Made by a program: the position numbers and the translations under genes. Shown here piece after piece: positions 56,201-64,000 of a stretch of DNA of 64,000 nucleotides; position 1 is the stretch's first letter; the number at the start of each line of letters is the position of its first letter. The notes beneath the pieces are model-generated. The model saw only the letters and a program-made list of their open reading frames with translations, had not been told where the DNA came from and made no database searches. The stretch is from G963556115 sp963666605 (GTDB lineage: Bacteria; Planctomycetota; SZUA-567). The DNA is taken from positions 2,852,001 to 2,916,000 of the forward strand of contig OZ223208.1 in assembly GCA_965140405.1 (NCBI GenBank). The letters run 5' to 3'.

Positions 56201-58645
56201 AGAACCAATAGCAATAGTACCAGTAGCATCAGTTGTTGATGTGTTGCCTGTAGCAACAAGTGTCGCTCCGTTAGAAACAGATACTGTCTCACTAGCACCA
56301 GCAGTTACACTACCATATGCTTCTGATGAAGTCACAGCAGTTTCAGCAGCTATATTGCCACCAGCAGGAGTACCAGCATTAATAAACTTACCTGGACCAG
56401 TGACAACCAGATCATCACCACTTTCATAAGCCATAGCAAAGCCATCATAAATTACATCTTTTTCAAGATATATAGTTGCATTCTGATTTACATAAGCACT
56501 GGCGGTATTAGTATTATTATAGGTACCACCCATCTTCAAAATACTAACATCGCCAGTATTTGAAAAACTATTTACAGAAAGAACCAAATCTTCTCCATTA
56601 CCATCCATTTGAGCGATACCAGTAACACCACCTTCAAATGTCACATTACCAAGATCAAGTTTAGAGTTAGCAACTGCGGGATCATTAGGAGTAGTAATAG
56701 TAATAGTAGATCCAGCACCAAATGTAGAACTATCGTATGACAATACACCTGTTGCACCTGACACATCAATACTTGCAGAATCATTAGCACCAACAGTCAG
56801 AGCAGTACCAACAACATTAGCAGCGCCAGTTGTCACAAGACTACCGTTGTTATGAATAGTTGTTCCATTAATTGTAGCTACATCTGCAGCTGCAATAGTA
56901 AGTGTTTTACCTGTTGCAATATCTGTAGCGTCAGGACAAGTACCACTCAGTGTCAACGCCGCACCAGAACCAACATTAATCGTTGTATTATTATCAATAT
57001 CAAGATTCAACGCACCAATTGCACCAGTATCTGTAGTCAACACACCAGCATCATTTGTAGTAGTAATTTCACCAAGTGCTAGAGTACTTGTTCCGCCATT
57101 AGTTGCAGTAAATTCGCCATCATCAAGCTCAAGTGAAGTCGCACTTACGGCTCCATCTCCTGATGTCGTCAAAGCACCAGCATTACCACCTGTAACAGCA
57201 CCAAGAGCAACATCGCCAGTAGCGGCAACTGTCAGAGTTGTACTATCAGCAATAGCTGTAGTACCGCCAGCTGTAAATGCTGCGCCTGCAGTGAGAGTTG
57301 TATCATTATCAATAGTCATATTTCCAGCTGTCACAGCACCAGTAGCAGTAGTCAAGGCACCGGTTGCGCTTGTTGTAGTAATATTACCAAGTGCTAGAGT
57401 ACCTGTTCCACCATTCGTTGCTGTAAAGACAGCATCATCAAGTTGAAGTGAAGTAGCACTTACTGCACCAGCTCCTGATGTCGTCAAAGCACCAGCATTA
57501 CCACCTGTAACATCACCAAGAGCAACATCGCCAGTAGCGGCAACTGTCAGAGTTGTACTATCAGCAATAGCTGTAGTACCGCCAGCTGTAAATGCTGCGC
57601 CCGCAGTAAGAGTTGTATCATTACTAATAGTCATATCTCCAGCAGTTACCGCACCAGTAGCAGTAGTCAAGGCACCGGTTGCGCTTGTTGTAGTAATATT
57701 ACCAAGTGCTAGAGTACCTGTTCCACCATTCGTTGCTGTAAAGACAGCATCATCAAGCTCAAGTGAAGTCGCACTTACGGCACCAGCTCCTGATGTCGTC
57801 AAAGCACCAGCATTACCACCTGTAACATCACCAAGAGCAACATCGCCAGTAGCGGCAACTGTCAGAGTTGTACTATCAGCAATAGCTGTAGTACCGCCAG
57901 CTGTAAATGCTGCGCCTGCAGTGAGAGTTGTATCATTATCAATAGTCATATTTCCAGCTGTCACAGCACCAGTAGCAGTAGTCAAAGCACCGGTTGCGCT
58001 TGTTGTAGTAATATTACCAAGTGCTAGAGTACCTGTTCCGCCATTAGTTGCAGTAAATACGCCATCATCAAGCTCAAGTGAAGTCGCACTTACGTCGCCA
58101 GCTCCTGATGTAGTCAAAGCACCAGCATTACCACCTGTAACAGCACTAAGAGCAACATCGCCTGCTGTATTTAGTGATAAAGTATGACCATCACCAACAG
58201 TTGTACCTGTTGCCAATGTCAAACCATCTGAACCAACAGTCACTACTGAAGTTGATTCACTTGCATCCAAGACTAAAGTATCAGCTGTAACCAGACCAGC
58301 ATCATCCGAAACAGTCAATGCGCCAGTACCATTCAGTGTTACTGCTCCAGAAAAAGTCATAGTATTATTAGCAGTTGTTGCAGAATCCTGAATAGTGATA
58401 GTATCTCCACTAACAACATCTAATGACGTAGCAACTGACGCGGCATTATCTAATTCAATAAAACCAGTTGTGCCTCCTACAGTAGAATAATCATCAGTTC
58501 CAGTTGTATCATCTGCAACAACTGTTAGACCATCACCGATTGGTTTATCCGCTGCCAACGCATTACCAGAAAGTGATGTAAATACCAACCAGCCCGTTAG
58601 GACAGCACCGGTAATCAACCCTTTCCTTAAAAAATTATTTTTCAT
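53279..58645 (-). CDS. Giant autotransporter adhesin with 105-aa tandem repeats
   Basis: A 1788-aa protein, RBS AAGGA. Signal peptide MKNNFLRKGLITGAVLTGWL, cleaved near NALAA. The passenger of about 1450 residues is Thr/Ala/Gly/Val-rich beta-helix-like sequence, including four near-identical 105-aa repeats. A linker and a C-terminal 12-strand autotransporter barrel (about the last 270 residues, from VQVWANGFGGFGEQG) follow, ending in VKVSF with the terminal Phe used for Bam-dependent insertion. It probably mediates adhesion or aggregation at the cell surface. No protease motif is evident in the passenger. Confidence 0.92.
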   Translation of the reverse strand: MKNNFLRKGLITGAVLTGWLVFTSLSGNALAADKPIGDGLTVVADDTTGTDDYSTVGGTTGFIELDNAASVATSLDVVSGDTITIQDSATTANNTMTFSGAVTLNGTGALTVSDDAGLVTADTLVLDASESTSVVTVGSDGLTLATGTTVGDGHTLSLNTAGDVALSAVTGGNAGALTTSGAGDVSATSLELDDGVFTATNGGTGTLALGNITTTSATGALTTATGAVTAGNMTIDNDTTLTAGAAFTAGGTTAIADSTTLTVAATGDVALGDVTGGNAGALTTSGAGAVSATSLELDDAVFTATNGGTGTLALGNITTTSATGALTTATGAVTAGDMTISNDTTLTAGAAFTAGGTTAIADSTTLTVAATGDVALGDVTGGNAGALTTSGAGAVSATSLQLDDAVFTATNGGTGTLALGNITTTSATGALTTATGAVTAGNMTIDNDTTLTAGAAFTAGGTTAIADSTTLTVAATGDVALGAVTGGNAGALTTSGDGAVSATSLELDDGEFTATNGGTSTLALGEITTTNDAGVLTTDTGAIGALNLDIDNNTTINVGSGAALTLSGTCPDATDIATGKTLTIAAADVATINGTTIHNNGSLVTTGAANVVGTALTVGANDSASIDVSGATGVLSYDSSTFGAGSTITITTPNDPAVANSKLDLGNVTFEGGVTGIAQMDGNGEDLVLSVNSFSNTGDVSILKMGGTYNNTNTASAYVNQNATIYLEKDVIYDGFAMAYESGDDLVVTGPGKFINAGTPAGGNIAAETAVTSSEAYGSVTAGASETVSVSNGATLVATGNTSTTDATGTIAIGSGSNYTQFGGNFDVEGNTALEGELLLANSAGTNVIDTLTVAGSDAKIRGVGSVTVNGAAITGTVKLENDVTLGAGIGDMGTGAVELGNTTSAGSTLTLGDDASIGTLAVTSGETATVTGAQTLTAANGANINGHLNLAGGADLDVTAGALTISNNTLAMADGSTVTVNDAAWIAETGVGGDSHIEVDSSAAGATATIDNHSDNSSNVLGLLTIATDATTNTNAATMVIDNTSVAAGESAWLKIKKVDLTDANAAATLTIQNPDATNSNAVEIVELNITDAAAGATVNLNDDAKLTVNTVNFKGGTDGAIVAAGTSDLTIINVNVDATLAADVTGSITSGGGSITGTTTITGLYDSVSPANRVATLTLADAANITGTVVLAGETDVAQAVLDDSAVGSAISTLTVNSGKFGTLTNHADTRVSTMNVNGALAITNTYTVGANRVNIGSTGVLGVLGGANNLDVTGSTVAIDLGTGNQAEVTAATANFGTVDVAGTITYAPATDTIVGANGVAGTTYTDVIEVAVTNLTALDGTVLSSENAYRTYTLRSGTVAADDLSIEVAANTSGIRNAVTGNGGTSTAATAANYLVANEGSFDAAGRSYVQAMTNLAAPEFARAAEQTIGEEGTTATAQAGVMSVQNSAKSVSNQMTSFRSGNIGAAMTSSFNSGGATSALSNMADADTLADAYEAGFTSASDCGVYKKVQVWANGFGGFGEQGSDGNMIGYDFWNIGTMVGLDYAFAKELRVGALLGYSYNKTDGYWGSGDSSDNAIRFGAYASYNWDNFFVDMSPTMGVHMIDSNRNIWNGATAKGERTGVDFNMNGTIGYTFNLPAAIQITPTYSLSYTMFYDPDYTETGAGAANLAVDSFTSNSLIQDLGVKVGKLFRSSDKLAFLPEVWGGWEVEYLNTGGSRNSTTSSSIGGQAYSTTMNGMSTHRGYWGAGMTALIGDDVSVYGRYDHKIWDKGYNVGFSAGVKVSF
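57015..58290 (-). repeat. 315-bp tandem repeats in the autotransporter passenger
   Basis: The marker CATCATCAAG recurs at 57118, 57433, 57748 and 58063, exactly 315 bp apart, with nearly identical sequence between (105 aa: GDVALGDVTGGNAGALTTSG, then ATSLELDD.VFTATNGGTGT and further). Outer edges are approximate. The near-identity implies recent amplification and likely length variation. Confidence 0.93.
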
Positions 58646-59092
58646 TTCCTTACTTCCCCTTATCTTTGAATAAGTTCTTATTCTTAGAAAAATTAAAACT
58701 ACAAAAACTTAAAAATTACCAGATACCTTTATTTTGCTCTCATATTATTCATTGCCTGAAACCACAGACGTTCACCGATAAGCACAGACTATTTACTAAA
58801 TAGCAACTACACAGATCCTCACTAATCCTGCAATTACAAACAAATAAACGCCCTATTTGGAATAACCCAACATGAGACACAGATATACACAGATAAAATT
58901 TTCACAGATAAACGGGATTGAAACTTCTAAATACTACATTACCTCTAACTTATCCCCACAGATAATCGAACCAAACTACAAATACACAGACACACAGATT
59001 ATGCACCTCTTATCTAATACGTTCATTACATCCATAATAAAACCCACTAGAATACACAGAAAAACATAGAATACAGCTTGAAAGATTGCGAA
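58646..59092. other. Intergenic region with dispersed CACAGAT motifs
   Basis: About 450 bp holding the autotransporter promoter and many CACAGA(T/C) words (for example ACACAGATATACACAGATAA). This word is a common intergenic feature in some bacterial genomes, including PVC members. No gene was seen. Confidence 0.45.
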
Positions 59093-59467
59093 TCACAATA
59101 CAACCCTAACGATCTCAGCCTTTGGACTCAATCCGAAATTAGCCAAAAAGCCGATACGCTTACCCGTAACCTTTAAAACATTGATCATATTAGCACGACA
59201 AGAATCAATTTTATCAGGCACAGCTACAATCTCAACGACGATTTTATCAAAACAAACAAAATCAGGGACATAAACCTCATTAATCATGCCTTCTTTATAA
59301 ACAAGACTTATCTGCTTCTTGCTTTCAAATTCAATACCTCTCATGCCAAACTCACGCTCAAGACATTCATGATATACACTTTCAGCAAAACCACAGCCTA
59401 TCTCGTTATAAACGTCGAAAATAGCGCCTCGAATATTATAACTCTCTTCCTTGTATAATAAACTCAA
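59093..59467 (-). CDS. GxxExxY-family protein with substituted catalytic Lys
   Basis: A 124-aa protein carrying the name-giving motif in VYNEIGCGFAESVYHECLER, then VPDFVCFDKIVVEIVAVPD and GKRIGFLANFG. The family has a PD-(D/E)XK-like nuclease fold whose core normally reads IVELKAV. Here it is VVEIVAV, so the Lys is replaced by Val and activity may be lost. The usual end of the family is complete. Function of the family is unknown. The gene is surrounded by repeats rather than an operon. Confidence 0.8.
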   Translation of the reverse strand: MSLLYKEESYNIRGAIFDVYNEIGCGFAESVYHECLEREFGMRGIEFESKKQISLVYKEGMINEVYVPDFVCFDKIVVEIVAVPDKIDSCRANMINVLKVTGKRIGFLANFGLSPKAEIVRVVL

Positions 59468-59643
59468 TTGACCACACTTCCCAAACTCTATGCTATTCTG
59501 TGTACTCTACGAGCCCTACTAGAAAGCAGACAAACAATTAATTAGTAAAAATGCACACAAAATAAAGCTACCAAGCTACTACCCAACTTCACTTTTCTAG
59601 CTATCCCCCTTTCTTTTTTCTCCATATACTAACAATTACAAAC

Positions 59644-59686
59644 CGAAATATACGAAATATACAAAATATACAAAATATACAAAAAT
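59644..59686. repeat. Short tandem repeat AAATATACA
   Basis: About five units of ATATACAAA or ATATACGAA in a row. Confidence 0.7.
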
Positions 59687-60086
59687 CTCAAAAACAACAA
59701 AATAAACAAAAAGCGCAAAAGATACAATTTATACAATATTATAAACTTACAGCCATTATTTAAACTACTTAACAATAAGAAAACATATTATACAGCAACC
59801 CATATATCACCCCAAAAGGGAAGTAGACAGGCATTGCGCATGCCGCCACATACACCGAAAAAGATAGCAAAACATCCAATACCTATCCACTATGGGAAAA
59901 TTTTATACATAAATACAACCTAAATAAATACAACAAATAATCTACAACAAATCATGCTTTATCAGATATTAAAGTTTAAAAAAACAACTTACAAAACAAC
60001 TACACTATTTTACAAAACTTAACATTACACAATAAAATGTTAGCTCAATTTGGAATCAACCAAAACGAGACACAATATGCACAGAT

Positions 60087-60194
60087 TTCACAGATATGTT
60101 AATGCTTCACAGATATGTTAATGTTGCTTCACAGATATGTTAATGCTTCACAGATATGTTAATGCTTCACAGATATGTTAATGCTTCACAGATA
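60087..60194. repeat. 19-bp tandem repeat, five units
   Basis: TTCACAGATATGTTAATGC is repeated five times, the second unit with a 3-bp insertion (TTG), followed by a partial sixth. It contains the CACAGAT word seen elsewhere in the neighbourhood. Confidence 0.9.
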
Positions 60195-61043
60195 ACAACT
60201 ACTTACAATATAACTACACAGATTATATACCACTCAGATTTAACGGTAACCACCAATTAACAAGGCTTTTTTAACAACTTTTACCGAATAACGTCATTAA
60301 TATACTAAAAATAATCATAATATATACTTTTATTTATACCATAATTAAATTATCATTCAAGGTTTTTCTTATTTTTTTTGTAGCAATATTAAATATGGTG
60401 TTAATATTCTTATAATAATTTTGCTAATATTATATCTTAATATTATGCACATATTAACAACAAACGAATGTATCAATTCATACTCGAACATATTAAAACT
60501 ACAAACCCTTTTAAAATCGGTCATTACATTGATAGCAAAACCTTATCAACTTCTACCGGATATACCATATTATTTATTATCACAATTAATAACTGAAAAA
60601 GTATGTTATAAAATATCATAAAAAAAAGTCCAGCTTTATGTTATTATCAGTAAATTGATTCAATCTTTTTCGTAACGGTAACTCTCTATAATTTTAGGAC
60701 TAATAATACATACAGTGACATTAGCACTTACTTTTCTATACAATAATCATGACTATACATATAATATATATAAGTCAAAACATAATAATAGTTGTTTACA
60801 CTTTTCTATTTCATCTTATTTAATAGCTAAAAATTATAAGTACTATTAATCATCTTCTCATTACATTTTAACTTTATTTCTTGACTTTAGCCAGCAATTA
60901 TATAAAGTAAAAGTACAAAATATATGACTTACCTCAAAATCCACTAAAAAACAACAACACTCTTATCGACTTTTTCAGATATGCTATTTAGTTAAATAGC
61001 ATTCTTTTGTATCATATTATCACTCATAATAAAGGACTCTTTA

Positions 61044-61781
61044 ATGTACCAGAAATATAAACTAGTTATTATTATTATAACTTGCATAATTGCTACTTTC
61101 ATTTTAGGCACTATAATTTACAACTCTTTAAAGAAAAAAAATAACAATAGTTCAAATACTAACACACAAAATATCGACCAAATACCGGTATTCAATATTA
61201 ATACAACAAAACTATCTTCAGAGCAAAAATCTGAAGTTACAAAAATAAGAGACTCAATAATTTCAAGTACTGACAAACTTAATAAACAAGTATTTGATGC
61301 AAAAATGAACGCCGGAGAAAACAACCTATTAAATATCAACCGCATTGCTCAAGACAAAAATATGCAAGAGACCAAAATCATTCTTTCTGGCATTCGCGAA
61401 GCAATTATCAGATATCAGGAAAACATCACAAAACTAATGCTTGATCTAAAGCAAAAAATAGAACTGGGATTCCTTGACTCAAATGCAAAAAAATGGATTC
61501 TTATTGGAATGAACAGTGGTCATAATTATTATCAAGCAACGACCAAAGGTGACCTTCTTGTTCTCGATCAGGCAGAAGCTGCAATTAAAATTTTGACTGA
61601 TAACATTGACAAATGGTCAGTAGACAATGGTAATATTTCATTCAAAGACGCCCAACTTCAAAAAGACTTTGCCGAAAAGTTTGCCATGATAACTAAAATT
61701 AAACAAGAACAAGCAGCACTAATTAATCAATACAACCAAGGTTACCAAATAATGCTGAACTCACTAACAACAAGCAAATAA
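61044..61781 (+). CDS. Membrane-anchored helical protein, unknown
   Basis: A 245-aa protein with AAAGGACT before the start. One N-terminal membrane helix (LVIIIITCIIATFILGTIIY) is followed by a Lys/Asn-rich linker and about 180 residues of mainly helical, Lys/Gln/Ile-rich sequence (SSEQKSEVTKIRDSII, IRYQENITKLMLDLKQKIEL, DQAEAAIKILTDNIDKW). The pattern resembles a helical bundle lipid- or periplasm-facing domain. No family is recognised and it has no operon partners. Confidence 0.7.
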   Translation: MYQKYKLVIIIITCIIATFILGTIIYNSLKKKNNNSSNTNTQNIDQIPVFNINTTKLSSEQKSEVTKIRDSIISSTDKLNKQVFDAKMNAGENNLLNINRIAQDKNMQETKIILSGIREAIIRYQENITKLMLDLKQKIELGFLDSNAKKWILIGMNSGHNYYQATTKGDLLVLDQAEAAIKILTDNIDKWSVDNGNISFKDAQLQKDFAEKFAMITKIKQEQAALINQYNQGYQIMLNSLTTSK

Positions 61782-61941
61782 CTACTTCCAGCACAGTTCA
61801 TGAAATACCATCGAATATACGATATTTCTTCATTATCGTATATATGGCATTAATGACATACTTTAATTTGAATGTATCATTTGCTACAAGAAATTAGTAA
61901 AGAAATAACAAAATTAATATTATTTTTTTATACATTACAAA

Positions 61942-62130
61942 TCAGTACAACCTAATGCTATTCAATTCACTCAAATCCGAGTCATTTGATGGTGTTTATG
62001 ATGGCTCTATAATAGACATACAAACACTAACATTAGACCGGCACTAGACTTACAGAACACAACCATCACCTGTGGAACAACCAAGAAATTTAAAGCCGTA
62101 AGTGTTGATATCAAACACTTACGGCTTTAT
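61942..62130 (+). repeat. Dispersed intergenic element, copy F (with terminator)
   Basis: The most diverged 5' half (AGTACAAC, CAAATCCGAGTCATTTGATGG) but a conserved 3' half, CACCTGTGGAACAACCAAGAA and the terminator, almost identical to copy C. As with copies C and D, it faces a small secreted protein gene. Confidence 0.6.
62092..62129. terminator. Bidirectional intrinsic terminator (copy F)
   Basis: AAAGCCGTAAGTGTT pairs with AACACTTACGGCTTT around GATATCA. Confidence 0.8.
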
Positions 62131-62156
62131 CATAAACTCATAATTTTCTATATATA

Positions 62157-62579
62157 TCAGTCTAATTGCTTAGCAGATAAAATCTGCGAACTTCTAAACT
62201 TCCACTTGCCATCTTTATCCTTTCGCAAGATTTGTAGAGCATCTATCTCTACGCTCTTTACCTCAGGGTTGTCACTATGTGGTATATTCTGCTGAACTAC
62301 TCGTATTACGATAAAGTCACCAGTCTGTCCTACAAGTTTTGCAGATATGATCTTGAAATCCATATCCATATTGAGCATCGATTCAGCGCCCCCTTTGAGT
62401 TCTGCTTTATAACTTGGTGAGGTATGATCTAGTCTCTCGATCACCTGCCCTAAGTTCTTACTCTTTGTCGCTGAGAGAGACTCTTTATACACTGTAAACG
62501 CATCTTTATACTCATCTGCATGCACTACTGTAACAGCCGTAACCATAACCAGCAATATCATCACCTTTTTTTTCTTCAT
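62157..62579 (-). CDS. Small secreted protein of repeated family (third intact copy)
   Basis: A 140-aa protein with signal peptide KKKKVMILLVMVTAVTVVHA, nearly identical to 17043-17462 with only a handful of changes (for example KESLSATK for KEYLSATK and KGGAESML for KGVAESML). It follows the end of the decayed autotransporter at 62605, as the paralogues follow theirs. High identity to the 17-kb copy, including the flanking terminator, indicates recent duplication of the whole module. Confidence 0.78.
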   Translation of the reverse strand: MKKKKVMILLVMVTAVTVVHADEYKDAFTVYKESLSATKSKNLGQVIERLDHTSPSYKAELKGGAESMLNMDMDFKIISAKLVGQTGDFIVIRVVQQNIPHSDNPEVKSVEIDALQILRKDKDGKWKFRSSQILSAKQLD

Positions 62580-62604
62580 ATTGATCTTACTACATCTTTT
62601 TTAG

Positions 62605-63189
62605 TAGGTTATGTTTTAAAAACTAATCTTAACTCCCGCACTAAACCCTGCATTATATCTGTTATGCCATATCTTGTGGTCATAACGCCCAAATACGGAA
62701 ACTCTGTCGTTCACTAGTGCAGTAACTCCTCCGCCCAGTAGCCTCTGAAGATCTCAAGGCTTGACATTGTGGTTGAGTATCTACTGTCACCGATTGAGCT
62801 AGAAGTAGTTGAATTACATTTTCCACCTGTATTAAGGTACTCTACCTCCCAGCCTCCCCAGACCTCAGGAATAAAGGCAAGTTTCTCGCTAGTTCTAAAC
62901 AACTTACCCAACTTCACCCCTATATCTGTTGAAGCAGTTACATCAACTCCATCTCCAGAAGAAGAAGATGATAACGATGAAGAATCAGAACACGAATAAA
63001 CCTCACCTACAGTAACTGCACTACCAGCATCAAAAGAAGAATCATACGTACGAACTGTACCGTTACCAACATTTGAAACGCTTACGGCATCACCTGCACC
63101 GGAAGTAGAATAACTATCAATCCTACCAACAGCTATATCAGCTGTTGAAGCACCATCTGTGATCTTAAGGGCTACACTAAGTGGTAAAA
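62605..63189 (-). pseudogene. Second autotransporter, internally deleted and frameshifted
   Basis: Passenger-like codons (PLSVALKITDGASTADIAVG, SYSTSGAGDAVSVSNVG) run straight into the last third of the barrel (DIGVKLGKLFRTSEKLAFIP, EVWGGWEVEYLNTGG), so much of the passenger and the first barrel strands are missing. A frameshift after GYWAEELLH separates the final strands, which continue in another frame as VFGRYDHKIWHNRYNAGFSA and GVKISF. It resembles the intact gene at 53279-58645. Confidence 0.8.
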
Positions 63190-63306
63190 AAATATTGACG
63201 CGAGTAATAAAGCATTTAAAGATAAACTAAGTATTTATAAGGGCAAAGGGTTATATAAAAATGATGACACTAAAATTACTTCATTTTCAATAACACAAAA
63301 AATATA
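63186..63306 (+). pseudogene. Possible gene tail of unknown origin
   Basis: A plus-strand frame reads IDASNKAFKDKLSIYKGKGL then YKNDDTKITSFSITQKI and stops. The amino-acid pattern looks coding, but there is no start. It may be the end of a gene cut by the rearrangement that truncated the autotransporter. Confidence 0.3.
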
Positions 63307-63339
63307 ACAGAAAATACGGATAATTCCGTTCCAGAGCAG

Positions 63340-63945
63340 TCAGAAAACTCCATAAATATATGATATAATTGGTATATAAGAAAAAATTGAAATATTGTTA
63401 AATGTGGATTTAAGTGAATAAATGGTGTCACTTGCAAAGGAAACCGGAGCTACGTCCCTTGAGGCAGAGTTTGTAGGTTCTGCAAAGTTATTTGAATAAT
63501 CGATCACCTTACCATTTACCGTCTCACTCGCAAAACGTTGTTCCGTGTCATAGGCAAATGTTGAATCATTTCCATTGACGCTCACAGCTGAAAGTTTGCG
63601 GTCAGAGTCTTGCGAGTAGGTGTAGTTATTAGTCGTTCCGCCTGCAGTCTGAGCAATTACATCAATCTGCCCATTTGTTTTACTGGTAATCGCATTAGCA
63701 ACACCGTTTGGTGCTTGAGTCTCTTTGATGCGGCTAAAACCATCAAGCTTATGGTTTAAGGTATTAGTTGCAAGCAACGCGTAAGTCGATGACACAAAAC
63801 CTTTTTTTTGCTCAACAATTTTCGGCATCTTCTCAATCCAAACGCTCTCAGGGATGCCACCACGTCGGTCTTTCTTGCCATAACGCTTGCGATTTCGTTT
63901 GCCGTTTGCTGTACATTATTTTTTGTGAAGCTGACCGCCAACGGC
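63340..63945 (-). pseudogene. RHS/YD-repeat-like protein fragment
   Basis: The minus-strand frame 63340-63828 and its upstream in-frame extension carry RHS-type repeats: LDGFSRIKETQAPNGVANAI, NYTYSQDSDRKLSAVSVNGN and STFAYDTEQRFASETVNGKV. Upstream codons (RRGGIPESVWIEKMPKIVEQ) stay open to a TAA at about 63925, and an overlapping frame looks equally coding, suggesting a frameshift. The C-terminus (SIFSYIPIISYIYGVF) seems to be read-through into non-homologous DNA. It is part of a secreted toxin or wall-protein family, now broken. Confidence 0.55.
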
Positions 63946-64000
63946 CTTATTTTTCAATAAATATTTATAAATTGTCTAGGGACTGACCTTGATACCGATT

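Larger units (their letters stand above)
59468..61043. other. 1.6-kb AT-rich gene-poor region
   Basis: No credible gene. It contains a 9-bp AAATATACx run (59644-59686) and a 19-bp tandem array (60087-60194). The open frame at 60421-60621 lacks a ribosome site and looks like random AT-rich sequence. Very low GC and scattered T runs could mark a replication or nucleoid-binding zone, but no DnaA boxes were recognised. Confidence 0.45.

Noticed and set aside
60087..60194. CRISPR array
   Set aside because: Units are contiguous without unique spacers and no cas genes are present.
60421..60621. 66-aa ORF in the AT-rich region
   Set aside because: No ribosome site, no recognisable domain, and composition like the surrounding non-coding DNA.

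Overview
The window is AT-rich DNA (non-coding stretches often well over 70% A+T) from a Gram-negative bacterium that looks anaerobic or microaerophilic. The Gram-negative call rests on an autotransporter with an outer-membrane barrel ending in Phe; the low-oxygen call on two feoAB ferrous-iron systems and a fermentative sugar-sulfonate cluster. Dispersed CACAGAT-type motifs and a GxxExxY protein are reminiscent of PVC-group genomes (for example Lentisphaerota), but there is no rRNA, tRNA or ribosomal protein here, so the lineage is a guess.

Layout. 1-8.5 kb: a secreted SNase-fold protein, a long stem-loop element, a very large nuclease-STAND NTPase (Avs-like) split by a -1 frameshift, a HEPN/MNT toxin-antitoxin pair, wrecked integrase and primase fragments, a PAP2 phosphatase and a cysteine-cluster protein. 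8.7-11.5 kb: an operon of a secreted Asp/Arg/His repeat protein plus a two-component system. 13-15.5 kb: ureABC with intact active-site residues but no accessory genes. 15.6-19.1 kb: IS3 and IS30 wreckage, a duplicated segment and members of a small secreted protein family. 19.2-33.5 kb: a 12-gene minus-strand cluster plus LacI regulator for sulfoquinovose catabolism: sulfoquinovosidase, isomerase, DUF4867 protein, TRAP transporter, AEC permease, SLA-reductase-like dehydrogenase, transaldolase/FSA-family enzyme, dihydroxyacetone kinase K and L, and glycerol dehydrogenase.

34.6-49.2 kb: the most unusual region. A ten-gene minus-strand operon encodes FeoA, FeoB, a small HMA-like protein, a (MVGQPQM..QG)13 repeat protein with a glycine-zipper tail, further glycine-zipper membrane proteins, two P1B-type ATPases and a three-domain FeoA-like protein. 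Three of its proteins share an N-terminal H-x3-G-R-[LI]-R motif. I interpret it as a ferrosome (fez)-like iron-storage organelle locus in an elaborated form. A second, divergent feoAB follows, then a diguanylate cyclase. Near-identical TTAG/CTAA palindromic motifs at both feo promoters suggest shared iron control.

49.2-64 kb: a transglutaminase-like protein, a 1788-aa autotransporter with four 105-aa repeats, its small secreted partner, a GxxExxY protein, a 1.6-kb AT-rich gene-poor stretch with tandem repeats, a lone membrane-anchored helical protein, and a decayed second autotransporter/partner locus beside an RHS-like remnant.

A ~185-bp intergenic element ending in an intrinsic terminator occurs six times. 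Its terminator stems differ between copies yet stay paired, which points to a structured RNA or a mobile unit. Two copies carry integrase remnants, and three follow an MNT gene or pseudogene. The window therefore combines two specialised metabolic or organelle systems with much evidence of duplication, insertion and decay.
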